DNA of 64,000 nt, taken from assembly GCF_018408705.1 (NCBI RefSeq), contig NZ_AP023420.1, positions 1,302,001-1,366,000 on the forward strand. Direction: 5' to 3'. The stretch is from Pusillibacter faecalis. Its GTDB lineage: Bacteria; Bacillota; Clostridia; Oscillospirales; Oscillospiraceae. This document shows, piece after piece, positions 25,121-33,842 of this stretch. The notes below the pieces were generated by a model. It was not told where the DNA came from. It saw only the letters and a program-made list of their open reading frames with translations, and searched no databases. The number at the start of each line of letters is the position of its first letter. Positions within the stretch are counted from its first letter, which is position 1. The translations under genes were made by a program, and so were the position numbers.

Positions 25121-25809
25121 TTAAACACCTCCCGGAACAGCGCGTCCACACTCATGCCCTTCTCCTCCCGGATTTCATCCACGGAGGATTGCAGCACCAG
25201 ATGGCCCTGGTTGATAAACAACACCTCGTCCAGCACCTTTTCCACATCCGCGATCAGGTGTGTGGAGATCACCACTGCCGCTTCGGGGTTATAGTTGCTG
25301 ATGATGGTGGAGAGAATGTAGTCCCGGGTGGCTGGGTCCACGCCGCCGATGGGTTCATCCAGCAGATACAGCTTTGCCGCACGGCTCATGACCATAATGA
25401 GCTGCACCTTCTCCCGGGTGCCCTTGCTCATCTGCTTGATCCGCAGGCGGGCCGGGATATTCAGATGGGCCAGCATCTCCTCCGCCGCCTCCCGGCGGAA
25501 GTCCTTGTAAAAGTCCTGATAAAAGTCCAGCAGCTGCGCCGCGGACATCCACGTTGGGATCGCCGTCCGCTCCGGCAGATAGCTGACCAGCGCGTGGCTT
25601 TCTCTGCCCGGCGCCACGCCGCAGATGCTCAAGCTGCCGGAGGTTGGCGTCAGCAGGCCGTTGGCCAGCTTAATGAGCGTGGTCTTCCCGCTGCCGTTGG
25701 GTCCCAGCAGACCCACAATCCGTCCCGGTTCTATGGAAAAGCTGAGCCCATCCAGCGCCGTGACGTGGCCATACTGTTTGGTCAGCTGATTACAGGTCAA
25801 AACTGCCAT
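25114..25809 (-). CDS. ABC transporter ATPase, GntR-controlled cassette 1
   Basis: 231-residue ATPase. Walker A is GPNGSGKTT, the signature is MSKGTREK, Walker B is LYLLDEPIGGVD and the switch His is VISTHL. An in-frame start at 25848 is possible, but AGGAG-7-ATG marks MAVLTCNQ at 25809. Its start overlaps the end of the GntR gene and its stop overlaps the permease start. Confidence 0.9.
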   Translation of the reverse strand: MAVLTCNQLTKQYGHVTALDGLSFSIEPGRIVGLLGPNGSGKTTLIKLANGLLTPTSGSLSICGVAPGRESHALVSYLPERTAIPTWMSAAQLLDFYQDFYKDFRREAAEEMLAHLNIPARLRIKQMSKGTREKVQLIMVMSRAAKLYLLDEPIGGVDPATRDYILSTIISNYNPEAAVVISTHLIADVEKVLDEVLFINQGHLVLQSSVDEIREEKGMSVDALFREVFKC

Positions 25810-26179
25810 GGTCATTCTCCTCTCCCGTCTCCTGCCGCAGCAGGGCAATCATTTCCTCCCGCCGGAAGCCCAGCCGGACCATCGCCGCCACAAAGGTTTT
25901 GATATGGCGCTCGGCAAGGCCGCGCTTCGCCTGTTGAATCATGGTCTCATCCTCCGTCACAAATCTGCCCGAGGTCCGCTGGCTGTATACCAGGCCGTCC
26001 CTCTCCAGCTCCGCCATCGCCCGCTGCATGGTGTTGGGATTTACCCCGGCCTCTGTCGCCAGGTCCCGCACCGAGGGCAGCCGCTCTCCTTTGGGGAACA
26101 CCCCGGTGACAATCCCCACTTGAATCTGCTCAATCAGCTGTGTGTAGATCGGAGCGTCATTTGAAAAGAACCACCGCAT
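25790..26179 (-). CDS. GntR-family repressor, YtrA subfamily
   Basis: 129-residue regulator with an N-terminal winged helix (APIYTQLIEQIQVGIVTGVFPKGERLPSVRDLATEAGVNPNTMQRAMAEL) and a short helical tail instead of a ligand domain, as in YtrA. GAGGAGG precedes the ATG at 26179. It is first in the operon and its promoter contains a perfect palindrome, so autoregulation is likely. Compare the analogous regulator at 50950-51393. Confidence 0.88.
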   Translation of the reverse strand: MRWFFSNDAPIYTQLIEQIQVGIVTGVFPKGERLPSVRDLATEAGVNPNTMQRAMAELERDGLVYSQRTSGRFVTEDETMIQQAKRGLAERHIKTFVAAMVRLGFRREEMIALLRQETGEENDHGSFDL

Positions 26180-26197
26180 GGGACACCTCCTCGTCAT

Positions 26198-26243
26198 TTG
26201 TACTATCTAATTAGTACAATAACACATTTTTCTGATTTGTCAA
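26198..26243 (-). promoter_or_regulatory. Promoter and YtrA-type operator of ABC cassette 1
   Basis: Palindrome TTGTACTA-N6-TAGTACAA at 26198-26219 has perfect 8-bp arms. On the minus strand TTGACA (26238-26243) and TATTGT (26216-26221), 16 bp apart, form the promoter; the -10 overlaps the operator. Confidence 0.78.
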
Positions 26244-26386
26244 GAGGCTGCTGAAAAAATTTTTAATCTGGCAGTCCGACAGGGGCGCCCCACAGAAACA
26301 GGCTGCGCATCACCGCCCGATGCTGGTGCTTGCGCTTCATACCGCAGGGGGTCATCCCGCTGTCAGCACCTGCCTCCCATGCGGAA

Positions 26387-26424
26387 GGAACACCCCCGGC
26401 CTCAAGGCCGGGGGTGTTCCTTTT
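26387..26424. terminator. Strong hairpin downstream of the HAD phosphatase gene
   Basis: GGAACACCCCCGGCCT (26387-26402) pairs perfectly with AGGCCGGGGGTGTTCC (26405-26420). T-rich on the + strand side, less so on the minus strand where it would serve the HAD gene ending at 26423. Confidence 0.65.
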
Positions 26425-27271
26425 ATCTGTATCGCTGATCTAAAATGTCCACAACCTCTGCCAGGGCGTCATGCCGGCAGTCCGCCACCAGTGTGGCGCC
26501 GCACGCACGGACGGCATCCACGCAGTTGGCTGGTGCAAATCCCTGGGCGGCCGCCCGCAGCATGGTGATGTCGTTGGCCTCATCCCCCACGCAGTACACG
26601 TGGTCCATGGGGATCTCCAGCCGCGCCGCCAGCCGCCGGACCATGCCGCCCTTACTGGCTCCCCTGCCAGTCAGCTCCAGCAGATTGGCTGCGGAGAAGG
26701 CCATCTCGCACTCCTGTATCCATGGCTGTGCAAGAAGCCGGTCCCGCAGCGCCTCCAGAGCGGCGTGCTCGTCCTCAAAAATCACCTTCGTCAGCGGCTG
26801 GGGTACCTCCAGCAACGACGCATCCTCCCGCACCGTGGTGTGGGTCAGATGCTCATGCTGGCGGGTATAGGCGTTGGGCCGGACGGCGTGAATCACGCTC
26901 TCCAGCAGGGGGTATGCCTCCGCCGCAGTGGTGGGAGAGGCCAGCAGCAGCTCCTGGCATCGCCGGCAGAGATCCCTGTTCAGCAGAATATAATCCAGAT
27001 ACTCCCGGGCGGAGAAATCATACAGCGCCGCGCCGTTGCAGATGATGGCCGGGGCGTTCATGGGAATCTCGTCCACAAAGTGCTCCAGTGCCGCCAGGGC
27101 CCGGCCGGTGGCCACCGCAAAACGGCCGCCCTGTTCCATGAAATACCGCAGGGCCGCCTGATTCCGCTCTGAAACCCGCGGCGCCTCCCCGCCGCTCCGG
27201 CGGGCGCTCTCCGTGTCCAGGAGGGTGTTGTCATAGTCGCTGGCCAGCAGTACGCCTGTGAATTTCCCCAT
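26423..27271 (-). CDS. Cof-type HAD phosphatase
   Basis: 282-residue haloacid-dehalogenase hydrolase. Motif I is ASDYDNTLLD (nucleophile Asp), motif II includes VATGRALAAL, and motifs III/IV are SKGGMVRRLA and VYCVGDEANDITML. A C2B-type cap lies between. Such enzymes dephosphorylate sugar phosphates or flavin/thiamine intermediates; the substrate is not readable. GGGGAGG precedes the ATG. Downstream of ricT by 50 bp, so it may share the holB-ricT transcript. Confidence 0.9.
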   Translation of the reverse strand: MGKFTGVLLASDYDNTLLDTESARRSGGEAPRVSERNQAALRYFMEQGGRFAVATGRALAALEHFVDEIPMNAPAIICNGAALYDFSAREYLDYILLNRDLCRRCQELLLASPTTAAEAYPLLESVIHAVRPNAYTRQHEHLTHTTVREDASLLEVPQPLTKVIFEDEHAALEALRDRLLAQPWIQECEMAFSAANLLELTGRGASKGGMVRRLAARLEIPMDHVYCVGDEANDITMLRAAAQGFAPANCVDAVRACGATLVADCRHDALAEVVDILDQRYR

Positions 27272-27321
27272 GGGTTCCTCCCCTGCTTCTCTTCCCTAAC
27301 TTAGACGAGGTCTCCCTGCCC

Positions 27322-28518
27322 CTATTCGCCCTTGGGCGGCTCTCCGCTTTTGCGGCGGCGGCCGCCCCGGTGGCGGGGCCGGCGACGCTTCGCACCCTCG
27401 TCGGAAGTTTTTGCTTCTGCCTGCTGTTCCGCCTTCGGCTGCTTAGGCGGAGTTTTCTCCTTAGGCTGCTCCGCTTTGGGCGCGCCGCTCTTGCCGCGGT
27501 GCCGGCCGCCCCGATGGCGGCGGCGGGGTTTCCCGCCCTCGCCGCTCTCCGGCCCGCCGATCTTCTCCCGCATCGGAGCTTCCTCCAATGCGGAGGTCAT
27601 GTAAAATGGCATGGTGAGGCGCTGATCCTCCAAAAACTCCTCTTCCTGCTCCTCCACATACCGGCTGGGCCGCTCCGCGGGAACGGCAATCCCATCCCGG
27701 CTGCCCTTGCCGTTACGCAGAACGCAGACCTCACAGTTGTGATAACACTTCGGCGCCTCCGGTGCGGAGTCCAGGCTTACTTTCATGGTCTCCCGCAGCA
27801 AATCCACACTTTTGACATTGCCGGGGCCGTCCGGCGTCTGGACAAAGCTCTCCACCTTCGGCATCCGCTTGGCAGCGTCCTCATAGGCGTTCTGTTCGTA
27901 TTTCAAACAGCACATCAGCCGCCCGCAGGTGCCGGAGATCTTGGTGGGATTCAGGCTGAGGTTCTGTGTTTTGGCCATCTTGATGGACACGGGCAAAAAG
28001 CCATCCAGAAACTGGGAGCAGCAAAACGGCCGCCCACAGATTCCAAGGCCTCCGATCATCTTGGCCTCGTCCCGCACGCCGATCTGCCGCAGCTCGATCC
28101 TGGCCCGGAACACACCGGCCAAATCCCGCACCAGCTCCCGGAAATCCACTCTTCCGTCCGCAGTAAAGTAAAAGACAATTTTACTGCCGTCAAAGCTGAC
28201 CAGCACGTTCACCAGCTTCATATCCAAGCCGTGCTCTGCGATCTTCTTCTCGCAGATATCAAATGCCTCACTCTCCCGCCGGCGATTGTTGTCCACCGTG
28301 CGGCGGTCGCCCTCCGTGGCCATCCGCACCACCGGGCTCAGGGGTGTGACCACAGCGCTGTCCTCTACCTCGTGGTTGCCCTGAGTGCAGGTGGCGTATT
28401 CCAGCCCCTGCGCGGTCTCCACGATCACCTGTTCCCCCATTTTGACTGTGAGGCCCTGGGGATCAAAATAATAATTTTTACATCCGCTGCGAAAGCGAAC
28501 GCTGATTACTTCTGTCAA
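27322..28518 (-). CDS. ricT: RicT/YaaT (PSP1 domain) regulator of RNase Y
   Basis: 398 residues. The PSP1 domain (about 1-260) includes RRESEAFDICEKKIAEHGLDMKLVN, GICGRPFCCSQFL and GTCGRLMCCLKYE, whose cysteines bind the Fe-S cluster of the RicAFT complex that governs mRNA processing by RNase Y. The C-terminal ~90 residues are a Lys/Arg/Pro-rich tail (RRRHRGGRHRGKSG), longer than in B. subtilis and perhaps RNA-binding. The start is TTG at 28518 behind GGAGGG, overlapping the holB stop (TTGA). The holB-ricT order is as in B. subtilis. Confidence 0.92.
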   Translation of the reverse strand: MTEVISVRFRSGCKNYYFDPQGLTVKMGEQVIVETAQGLEYATCTQGNHEVEDSAVVTPLSPVVRMATEGDRRTVDNNRRRESEAFDICEKKIAEHGLDMKLVNVLVSFDGSKIVFYFTADGRVDFRELVRDLAGVFRARIELRQIGVRDEAKMIGGLGICGRPFCCSQFLDGFLPVSIKMAKTQNLSLNPTKISGTCGRLMCCLKYEQNAYEDAAKRMPKVESFVQTPDGPGNVKSVDLLRETMKVSLDSAPEAPKCYHNCEVCVLRNGKGSRDGIAVPAERPSRYVEEQEEEFLEDQRLTMPFYMTSALEEAPMREKIGGPESGEGGKPRRRHRGGRHRGKSGAPKAEQPKEKTPPKQPKAEQQAEAKTSDEGAKRRRPRHRGGRRRKSGEPPKGE

Positions 28519-29366
28519 AGGATACCCTCCAATTCCGCGGCAAGCGCGCCCAGCACATGACCCACGCCAACGTTATAGGCGCATTCGCCGTGATACCGTT
28601 CTAACAGCTCTATTGTGGACATGATTTGGGCTTTTGTCAAGTTTTTCGCAACAACTGGCGCGATTTCCCGGTTCTTTTCCTCCATCTCACGCCCATAGAG
28701 CGACAGCAGCGCCGCCGCAAAAATCTCCCGTCCCCGGGCCAGCATGGATGCCAGAGCGTCCCGGTCCGTCCGCTGCTTTTCCAGCCGCACCGCCAGCTCA
28801 GTCACAGCCCCCCGCCGGCCCCTGGCAATGCAGCGGCACAGCTCCTCCCCCAGCGCGGAGGACTCCCCGTCTACCTGCTCCTGCGGCGGCAGCTTCAGCT
28901 CCACACAGCGGGAACGCAGCGTCTGCAGTACCTGGCTGGGGTTCTCCGCGCAGAACAAAAACGCCGCGTAGGGCGGCCCTTCCTCCACGATTTTTAGCAG
29001 TACATTCTGGTCCTGCTCCGTCAGCAGGGCGCAGTCCGGGAAGATGTAAACCTTCCGCAGCCCCTCGTTGGGCTGGATGTAGGCGTCCGCCCGGATGCCG
29101 CGTACCACGTCCACGGCGATATTTTTATGGGCCTCGTCCCGGACCGCGGTCACATCCGGATGGATGTCCGAAAGCACCTTCCGGCAGGCGGGACAGACGC
29201 CGCAGGGCTTGTCCTGCCCAGTGCACTCCAAGGCTGCGGCGGCAAAGCGGGCGGCAGCAAGCCGGTCCCCCGGCCCGGTAAACAGCAGCGCATGGGACAG
29301 CTTTCCCCGTCCCGCAGCCTCCCGAATCTGAATAACCGCGGGATTTGATCTTGGTAAGGCGGCCAT
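28515..29366 (-). CDS. holB: DNA polymerase III delta' subunit
   Basis: 283-residue clamp-loader subunit. LSHALLFTGPGDRLAAARFAAAAL corresponds to the P-loop region; as usual for delta' the lysine of Walker A is not conserved. The zinc module CTGQDKPCGVCPAC is present, and YIFPDCALLTEQDQNVLLKIVEEGPPYAAFLF is the SRC-adjacent core, ending in LRSRC. Start at 29366 is chosen for GAGAGGAGG; the frame is open to 29408. Couples translationally to ricT. Confidence 0.92.
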   Translation of the reverse strand: MAALPRSNPAVIQIREAAGRGKLSHALLFTGPGDRLAAARFAAAALECTGQDKPCGVCPACRKVLSDIHPDVTAVRDEAHKNIAVDVVRGIRADAYIQPNEGLRKVYIFPDCALLTEQDQNVLLKIVEEGPPYAAFLFCAENPSQVLQTLRSRCVELKLPPQEQVDGESSALGEELCRCIARGRRGAVTELAVRLEKQRTDRDALASMLARGREIFAAALLSLYGREMEEKNREIAPVVAKNLTKAQIMSTIELLERYHGECAYNVGVGHVLGALAAELEGIL

Positions 29367-29627
29367 GGCGGCCCCTCCTCTCCAGCCCCGGGAATTTCTC
29401 CGAGGCAATTTTGATTTCAGTTTACCACAAATTTTTGAAAAAGAAAAGCCTGCACAGCGGCGGGCGGCAGGCGCCGTCTGTGTCCGCGGCGGCGGTGGCG
29501 TTTTCTCTCCCTTTTTGCTTTTGGACTGATGGGTTACCCCGTCAATTTCACCACACCTTGAATGAATCAGAAAAATATGATAAATTAAAACTGACTATAA
29601 ATTCGAATTTTGTAAAGGTGCAAAATT

Positions 29628-30077
29628 ATGAAAAAATTAATCGTTCATGTAATGATTGCTGTGACAATTTTATTTGGTTGTTATAATCTGATTTGGTATT
29701 TTGGAGCATATAAACCTTATGATGAACTTCAAGATAATTTCCCGGAGATAGAAGAGTCGGGTGTGAAGATTTATGCTGATAAAGATGATTTTCAGTATAG
29801 TGTAAGTGTTCCCGATTATCTTCTTTGGAATGGAAATCTGGCAATCACAGAACAAGATATTCAGTACGCACTGATTATTTGGATGAAACCATTTAGAAGT
29901 GGATTTAGTCAAGGTGTACTTTTTAACGGGTATAATAATTTGAATGTTCAAATTATGTTAAAAAACAGCAGTACAGCAGAGTCAGAAGAAGATCAACCGA
30001 TTGTAGATGAAAATGATACAGTAATATCTATGCTATTTAATAAAGCAAATCAGGTATGGATGCTTGGATTAGAATAA
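29628..30077 (+). CDS. AT-rich orphan, probable membrane or lipoprotein
   Basis: 149 residues. The N-terminus MKKLIVHVMIAVTILFGCYNLIWYF is a signal or membrane anchor with a possible lipobox LFGC (Cys18). The rest is acidic, exposed and shows no known domain; it ends in VWMLGLE. Base composition is strikingly AT-rich compared with all neighbours, and the AT-rich flanks (29560-30120) share it, indicating recent acquisition or a surface-gene insertion. AAAGGTG lies upstream of the ATG. Probably real, because start, signal and length are coherent, but unsupported by homology here. Confidence 0.6.
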   Translation: MKKLIVHVMIAVTILFGCYNLIWYFGAYKPYDELQDNFPEIEESGVKIYADKDDFQYSVSVPDYLLWNGNLAITEQDIQYALIIWMKPFRSGFSQGVLFNGYNNLNVQIMLKNSSTAESEEDQPIVDENDTVISMLFNKANQVWMLGLE

Positions 30078-30236
30078 ATCAAAACAGCAAAGAACTACAA
30101 AACATCTTTTCTCTGTAAATTCCATTTTATCGGACTGTTTACATAAAGGAGCGCCTCCCTTTGTCAAAGTGACGGAGGGAGGTTATTTGTTGACTAAATC
30201 AGTCCAAAGGGTAGCTGGGAGCGTTTCCTCCGCTTC
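30078..30236. other. Short intergenic stretch before the thiT leader
   Basis: AT-rich at the left, GC-rich at the right. GAGCGCCTCCCT...GTGACGGAGGGAGG can form a weak hairpin near 30150-30182. No gene is seen. Confidence 0.35.
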
Positions 30237-30265
30237 TTGACAGCGTCGCGTTTTTCTGCTATCCT
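30237..30265 (+). promoter_or_regulatory. Promoter of the thiT leader
   Basis: TTGACA (30237-30242) and TATCCT (30260-30265), 17 bp apart, lie about 25 bp before the riboswitch. Confidence 0.75.
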
Positions 30266-30290
30266 TCTGGATAAACCACAGGACAATCAA

Positions 30291-30388
30291 ACACAGGGGC
30301 GCTGGGAGGAATCCCGGCTGAGATGCAGGGCAGATACCGCCCGCTGTCCCTTGACCTGATCCGGGTAATGCCGGCGTAGGAAGTGTGT
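30291..30388 (+). promoter_or_regulatory. TPP (thiamine pyrophosphate) riboswitch
   Basis: Conserved THI-box segments are present in order: GGGGCGCT, then GGCTGAGATG (CUGAGA), then CCCTTGACCTGATCCGGGTAATGCCGGCGTAGGAA. The P1 stem joins ACAC and GTGT. It sits before the thiamine transporter gene and ends beside an intrinsic terminator, so TPP binding should stop transcription. Confidence 0.96.
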
Positions 30389-30395
30389 CTCTCCC

Positions 30396-30430
30396 TGCCG
30401 CGGCCCGTTTGATGGCCTGCGGCATTTTTT
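30396..30430 (+). terminator. Riboswitch-controlled intrinsic terminator
   Basis: TGCCGCGGCC (30396-30405) pairs with GGCCTGCGGCA (30414-30424), one bulged base, followed by TTTTTT. The thiT ribosome-binding site starts right after, so this is the expression platform. Confidence 0.9.
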
Positions 30431-30445
30431 GTTGGAGGGAAATTC

Positions 30446-31006
30446 ATGAACACGAAATCTCATCTGCGCACCCGAATGCTGTGCGAGGGAGCCCTGATGG
30501 TGGCTCTGGCTCAAATTCTCGGCTATCTCAAGCTGGCAGAGGCGCCCAACGGCGGGTCCATCACCTTTGCCATGTTTCCGATCATCCTCTTTGCCGTGCG
30601 CTGGGGCCTGCGCCCCGGCCTGATGGCGGGCTTTCTCTTTGGTCTGTTACAGCTCATTTTCGACGGCGCCTACGCCTGGGGCTGGCAGTCCATGCTGCTG
30701 GATTACCTGGTGGCGTTCACCCCGCTGGGGCTGGCCGGGCTATTCCGCGGGAAATCCTGGGGGCTGTTTGCCGGCACGCTGGCAGGCTGCCTGGCCCGAT
30801 TTGCCATCCATTATATCAGCGGCGTCACCGTTTACAAAATTCTAGCTCCCACGGAGTTCCTGAACTGGACCTTTTCCAGTCCGGCCCTGTATTCTCTGGT
30901 TTATAACGGCTCCTACATGCTGCCGAACACCATCATCACCCTGTTGATATCTGTGGTGCTGTATGTGCCGCTGAAACGATTTATTCTGGGTTTAGACCTG
31001 AAATAG
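30446..31006 (+). CDS. thiT: Energy-coupled thiamine transporter ThiT (ECF S component)
   Basis: 186-residue membrane protein with six helices. The start TRMLCEGALMVALAQILGYLKL and the motif GGSITFAMFPIILFAVRWGL are the ThiT substrate-binding regions, and YNGSYMLPNTIITLLISVVL is the conserved last helix. It needs an ECF module (EcfA1-A2-T) not in the window. Expression is set by the upstream TPP riboswitch. Ribosome-binding site GGAGGGA. Confidence 0.95.
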   Translation: MNTKSHLRTRMLCEGALMVALAQILGYLKLAEAPNGGSITFAMFPIILFAVRWGLRPGLMAGFLFGLLQLIFDGAYAWGWQSMLLDYLVAFTPLGLAGLFRGKSWGLFAGTLAGCLARFAIHYISGVTVYKILAPTEFLNWTFSSPALYSLVYNGSYMLPNTIITLLISVVLYVPLKRFILGLDLK

Positions 31007-31020
31007 CCCCGTATTTTGTC

Positions 31021-31047
31021 GCCCCCGCCATCCGGCGGGGGCTTTTT
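31021..31047 (+). terminator. Terminator of thiT
   Basis: GCCCCCGCC-ATCC-GGCGGGGGC followed by TTTTT. Confidence 0.88.
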
Positions 31048-31115
31048 GTGGAAAATCGACAGCGATTCCAAGCTTTTTTCTCCTTTTAAACGATTTCTTT
31101 TTTCTCTTTTGTGTA

Positions 31116-31144
31116 TTGTTTTTTGAAAAATTCCTGATTATAAT
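31116..31144 (+). promoter_or_regulatory. Promoter of ppdK
   Basis: TTGTTT (31116-31121) and TATAAT (31139-31144), 17 bp apart, 67 bp before the ATG. Confidence 0.7.
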
Positions 31145-31211
31145 GGTAGATGCTAAAAAAGAAGGACGGAACAAGCTGCTGTGCAGCCATTTGAAACTGG
31201 AGGAAACAAGA

Positions 31212-33842
31212 ATGAGCAAGAAGTACTGCTACCTGTTCACTGAGGGCAACGCAAACATGCGGGAGCTTTTAGGCGGCAAAGGCGCGAACCTGGCCGAGAT
31301 GACCAACATCGGCCTGCCTGTGCCCCAGGGCTTCACCATCACCACCGAGGCCTGTACCCAGTATTACGAGGACGGCCAGAGGATCAATGACGATATCTGC
31401 GCGGAGATTCTCCAATACATTGAGAAAATGGAGGGCATCACCGGCAAAAAGTTCGGCGACCTGGAAAATCCCCTGCTGGTCTCCGTCCGCTCCGGCGCCC
31501 GGGCCTCCATGCCCGGCATGATGGACACCATCCTGAACCTGGGCCTGAACGAAACGGTGGTGGAGGTCCTGGCCAAGAAGTCCGGTAATCCCCGCTGGGC
31601 CTGGGACTGCTACCGCCGCTTTATCCAGATGTACTCCGACGTGGTGATGGAGGTGGGCAAGAAGTACTTTGAGCAGCTCATCGACCAGATGAAGGAGCGC
31701 AAGGGCGTCACTCAGGACGTGGAGCTGACCGCGGAGGATCTCAAGGAGCTGGCCGGCCAGTTCAAGTCAGAGTACAAGGCCAAGGTGGGGCAGGACTTCC
31801 CCTCCGATCCCAAGGAGCAGCTCATGGGCGCCGTCAAGGCCGTGTTCCGCTCTTGGGACAACCCCCGGGCCAACGTCTACCGCCGCGACAACGACATCCC
31901 CTACTCCTGGGGCACCGCCGTCAACGTCCAGTCCATGGCCTTCGGCAACATGGGCGACGACTGCGGCACCGGCGTGGCCTTCACCCGCAACCCCGCCACC
32001 GGCGAGAAGAAGCTCTTCGGTGAATTTTTGACCAACGCCCAGGGCGAGGACGTGGTGGCCGGCGTGCGGACTCCCATGCCTATCAGCCAGATGGCCGAGA
32101 AGTTCCCCGCCGCTTTCGCCCAGTTCCAGGATGTGTGCAAAATTCTGGAGGATCACTATCACGATATGCAGGATATGGAGTTCACTGTGGAGAACAACAA
32201 GCTCTATATGCTCCAGACCCGCAACGGCAAGCGCACCCCCGCCGCCGCGCTGAAGATCGCCTGTGATCTGGTGGATGAGGGCCAGATCACGGAGAAGCAG
32301 GCTGTTGCCATGATCGAGCCCCGCTCTCTGGACACCCTGCTCCATCCCCAGTTCGACGCCGTGGCCCTGAAAAAGAGCGAGGCCATCGGCAAGGCGCTGG
32401 GCGCCTCCCCCGGCGCTGCCTCCGGCAAGATCGTCTTCACCGCTGAGGACGCCAAGGCCTGGGCTGAGCGGGGCGAGAAGGTGGTCCTGGTGCGTCTGGA
32501 GACCTCTCCCGAGGACATCGAGGGCATGAAGGCCGCCCAGGGCATCCTGACCGTTCGCGGCGGCATGACCTCCCACGCCGCCGTGGTGGCCCGGGGCATG
32601 GGCAAGTGTTGTGTCTCTGGCTGCGGCGACATCAAGATGGACGAGGAAAACAAGCAGTTCGTCCTCTCCGGCAAGACCTACAAAGAGGGCGACTGGATCT
32701 CCCTGGATGGCTCCACCGGCAGCATCTATGCCGGGGCCATCCCCACGGTGGACGCCTCCATCGGCGGCGAGTTCGGCCGGGTCATGGGCTGGGCCGACAA
32801 ATATCGCCGTCTCCAGGTCCGCACCAATGCCGACACCCCCCACGACGCCGCCCAGGCCCGGAAGTTCGGCGCTCAGGGCATCGGCCTGTGCCGGACCGAG
32901 CACATGTTCTTTGACGAGGACCGCATCCCCGCCATCCGGGAGATGATCTGTTCTGACAATGTGGAGCAGCGGGAGAAAGCCCTCAGCAAGCTGGAGCCCA
33001 TGCAGCAGTCCGACTTTGAGGGCATCTACGAGGCCATGGAGGGCTGCCCCGTCACCATCCGCTTCCTGGACCCCCCGCTGCACGAGTTCCTGCCCACCGA
33101 CGAGGCTGACATCGAGCTGCTGGCCAAGGATATGGGCAAGACCGTTGCCGACATCAAGTCCATCATCGCCTCCCTCCACGAGTTCAACCCCATGATGGGC
33201 CACCGGGGTTGCCGCCTGGCCGTCACCTACCCGGAGATTGCCGCCATGCAGACCCGGGCCGTCATTAAGGCCGCGCTGAATGTCCAAGCCCGGCACCCCG
33301 AGTGGAACATGGTTCCCGAAATCATGATCCCCCTGGTGGGCGAGGTCAAGGAGCTCAAATATGTTAAGAGCGTGGTGGTCAAGACCGCTGACGAGATTAT
33401 CGCCTCCGCTGGCTCCGATATGAAGTATCTGGTTGGTACCATGATTGAGATCCCCCGCGCGGCTCTCACCGCCGATGAGATTGCCAAGGAGGCCGACTTC
33501 TTCTCCTTCGGCACCAACGACCTCACTCAGATGACCTTTGGCTTCAGCCGTGACGACGCAGGCAAGTTCCTGGACGCCTACTATGACCGCAAGATCTACG
33601 AGAACGATCCCTTCGCCAAGCTGGACCAGGCGGGCGTGGGCCGGCTGGTGGAGATGGCCTGCAAGCTGGGCCGCTCCACGAACCCGGAGCTGCACCTGGG
33701 TATCTGCGGCGAGCACGGCGGCGATCCCTCCTCCGTGGAGTTCTGCCACCGCACGGGCCTGGACTATGTGTCCTGCTCTCCCTTCCGGGTGCCCATCGCA
33801 CGCCTTGCCGCCGCGCAGGCAGCCATCAAGGAATCCAAATAA
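31212..33842 (+). CDS. ppdK: Pyruvate, phosphate dikinase
   Basis: 876-residue enzyme interconverting pyruvate + ATP + Pi and PEP + AMP + PPi. N-terminal ATP-binding domain (GGKGANLAEMTNIGLPVPQGFTIT), central swivelling domain with the catalytic His in GGMTSHAAVVARGMGK, and C-terminal PEP/pyruvate barrel with FGTNDLTQMTFG and the acid Cys in GICGEHGGDP. All parts are full length. The frame extends upstream to 31116, but GGAGGAAACAAGA marks 31212. Strong codon bias suggests high expression; PPDK usually runs PPi-dependent glycolysis in such anaerobes. Confidence 0.96.
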   Translation: MSKKYCYLFTEGNANMRELLGGKGANLAEMTNIGLPVPQGFTITTEACTQYYEDGQRINDDICAEILQYIEKMEGITGKKFGDLENPLLVSVRSGARASMPGMMDTILNLGLNETVVEVLAKKSGNPRWAWDCYRRFIQMYSDVVMEVGKKYFEQLIDQMKERKGVTQDVELTAEDLKELAGQFKSEYKAKVGQDFPSDPKEQLMGAVKAVFRSWDNPRANVYRRDNDIPYSWGTAVNVQSMAFGNMGDDCGTGVAFTRNPATGEKKLFGEFLTNAQGEDVVAGVRTPMPISQMAEKFPAAFAQFQDVCKILEDHYHDMQDMEFTVENNKLYMLQTRNGKRTPAAALKIACDLVDEGQITEKQAVAMIEPRSLDTLLHPQFDAVALKKSEAIGKALGASPGAASGKIVFTAEDAKAWAERGEKVVLVRLETSPEDIEGMKAAQGILTVRGGMTSHAAVVARGMGKCCVSGCGDIKMDEENKQFVLSGKTYKEGDWISLDGSTGSIYAGAIPTVDASIGGEFGRVMGWADKYRRLQVRTNADTPHDAAQARKFGAQGIGLCRTEHMFFDEDRIPAIREMICSDNVEQREKALSKLEPMQQSDFEGIYEAMEGCPVTIRFLDPPLHEFLPTDEADIELLAKDMGKTVADIKSIIASLHEFNPMMGHRGCRLAVTYPEIAAMQTRAVIKAALNVQARHPEWNMVPEIMIPLVGEVKELKYVKSVVVKTADEIIASAGSDMKYLVGTMIEIPRAALTADEIAKEADFFSFGTNDLTQMTFGFSRDDAGKFLDAYYDRKIYENDPFAKLDQAGVGRLVEMACKLGRSTNPELHLGICGEHGGDPSSVEFCHRTGLDYVSCSPFRVPIARLAAAQAAIKESK

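Noticed and set aside
31767..33749. 660-aa open frame opposite ppdK
   Set aside because: Same codon-bias shadow; composition is Gly/Leu/His-rich without any fold, and ppdK is certain.
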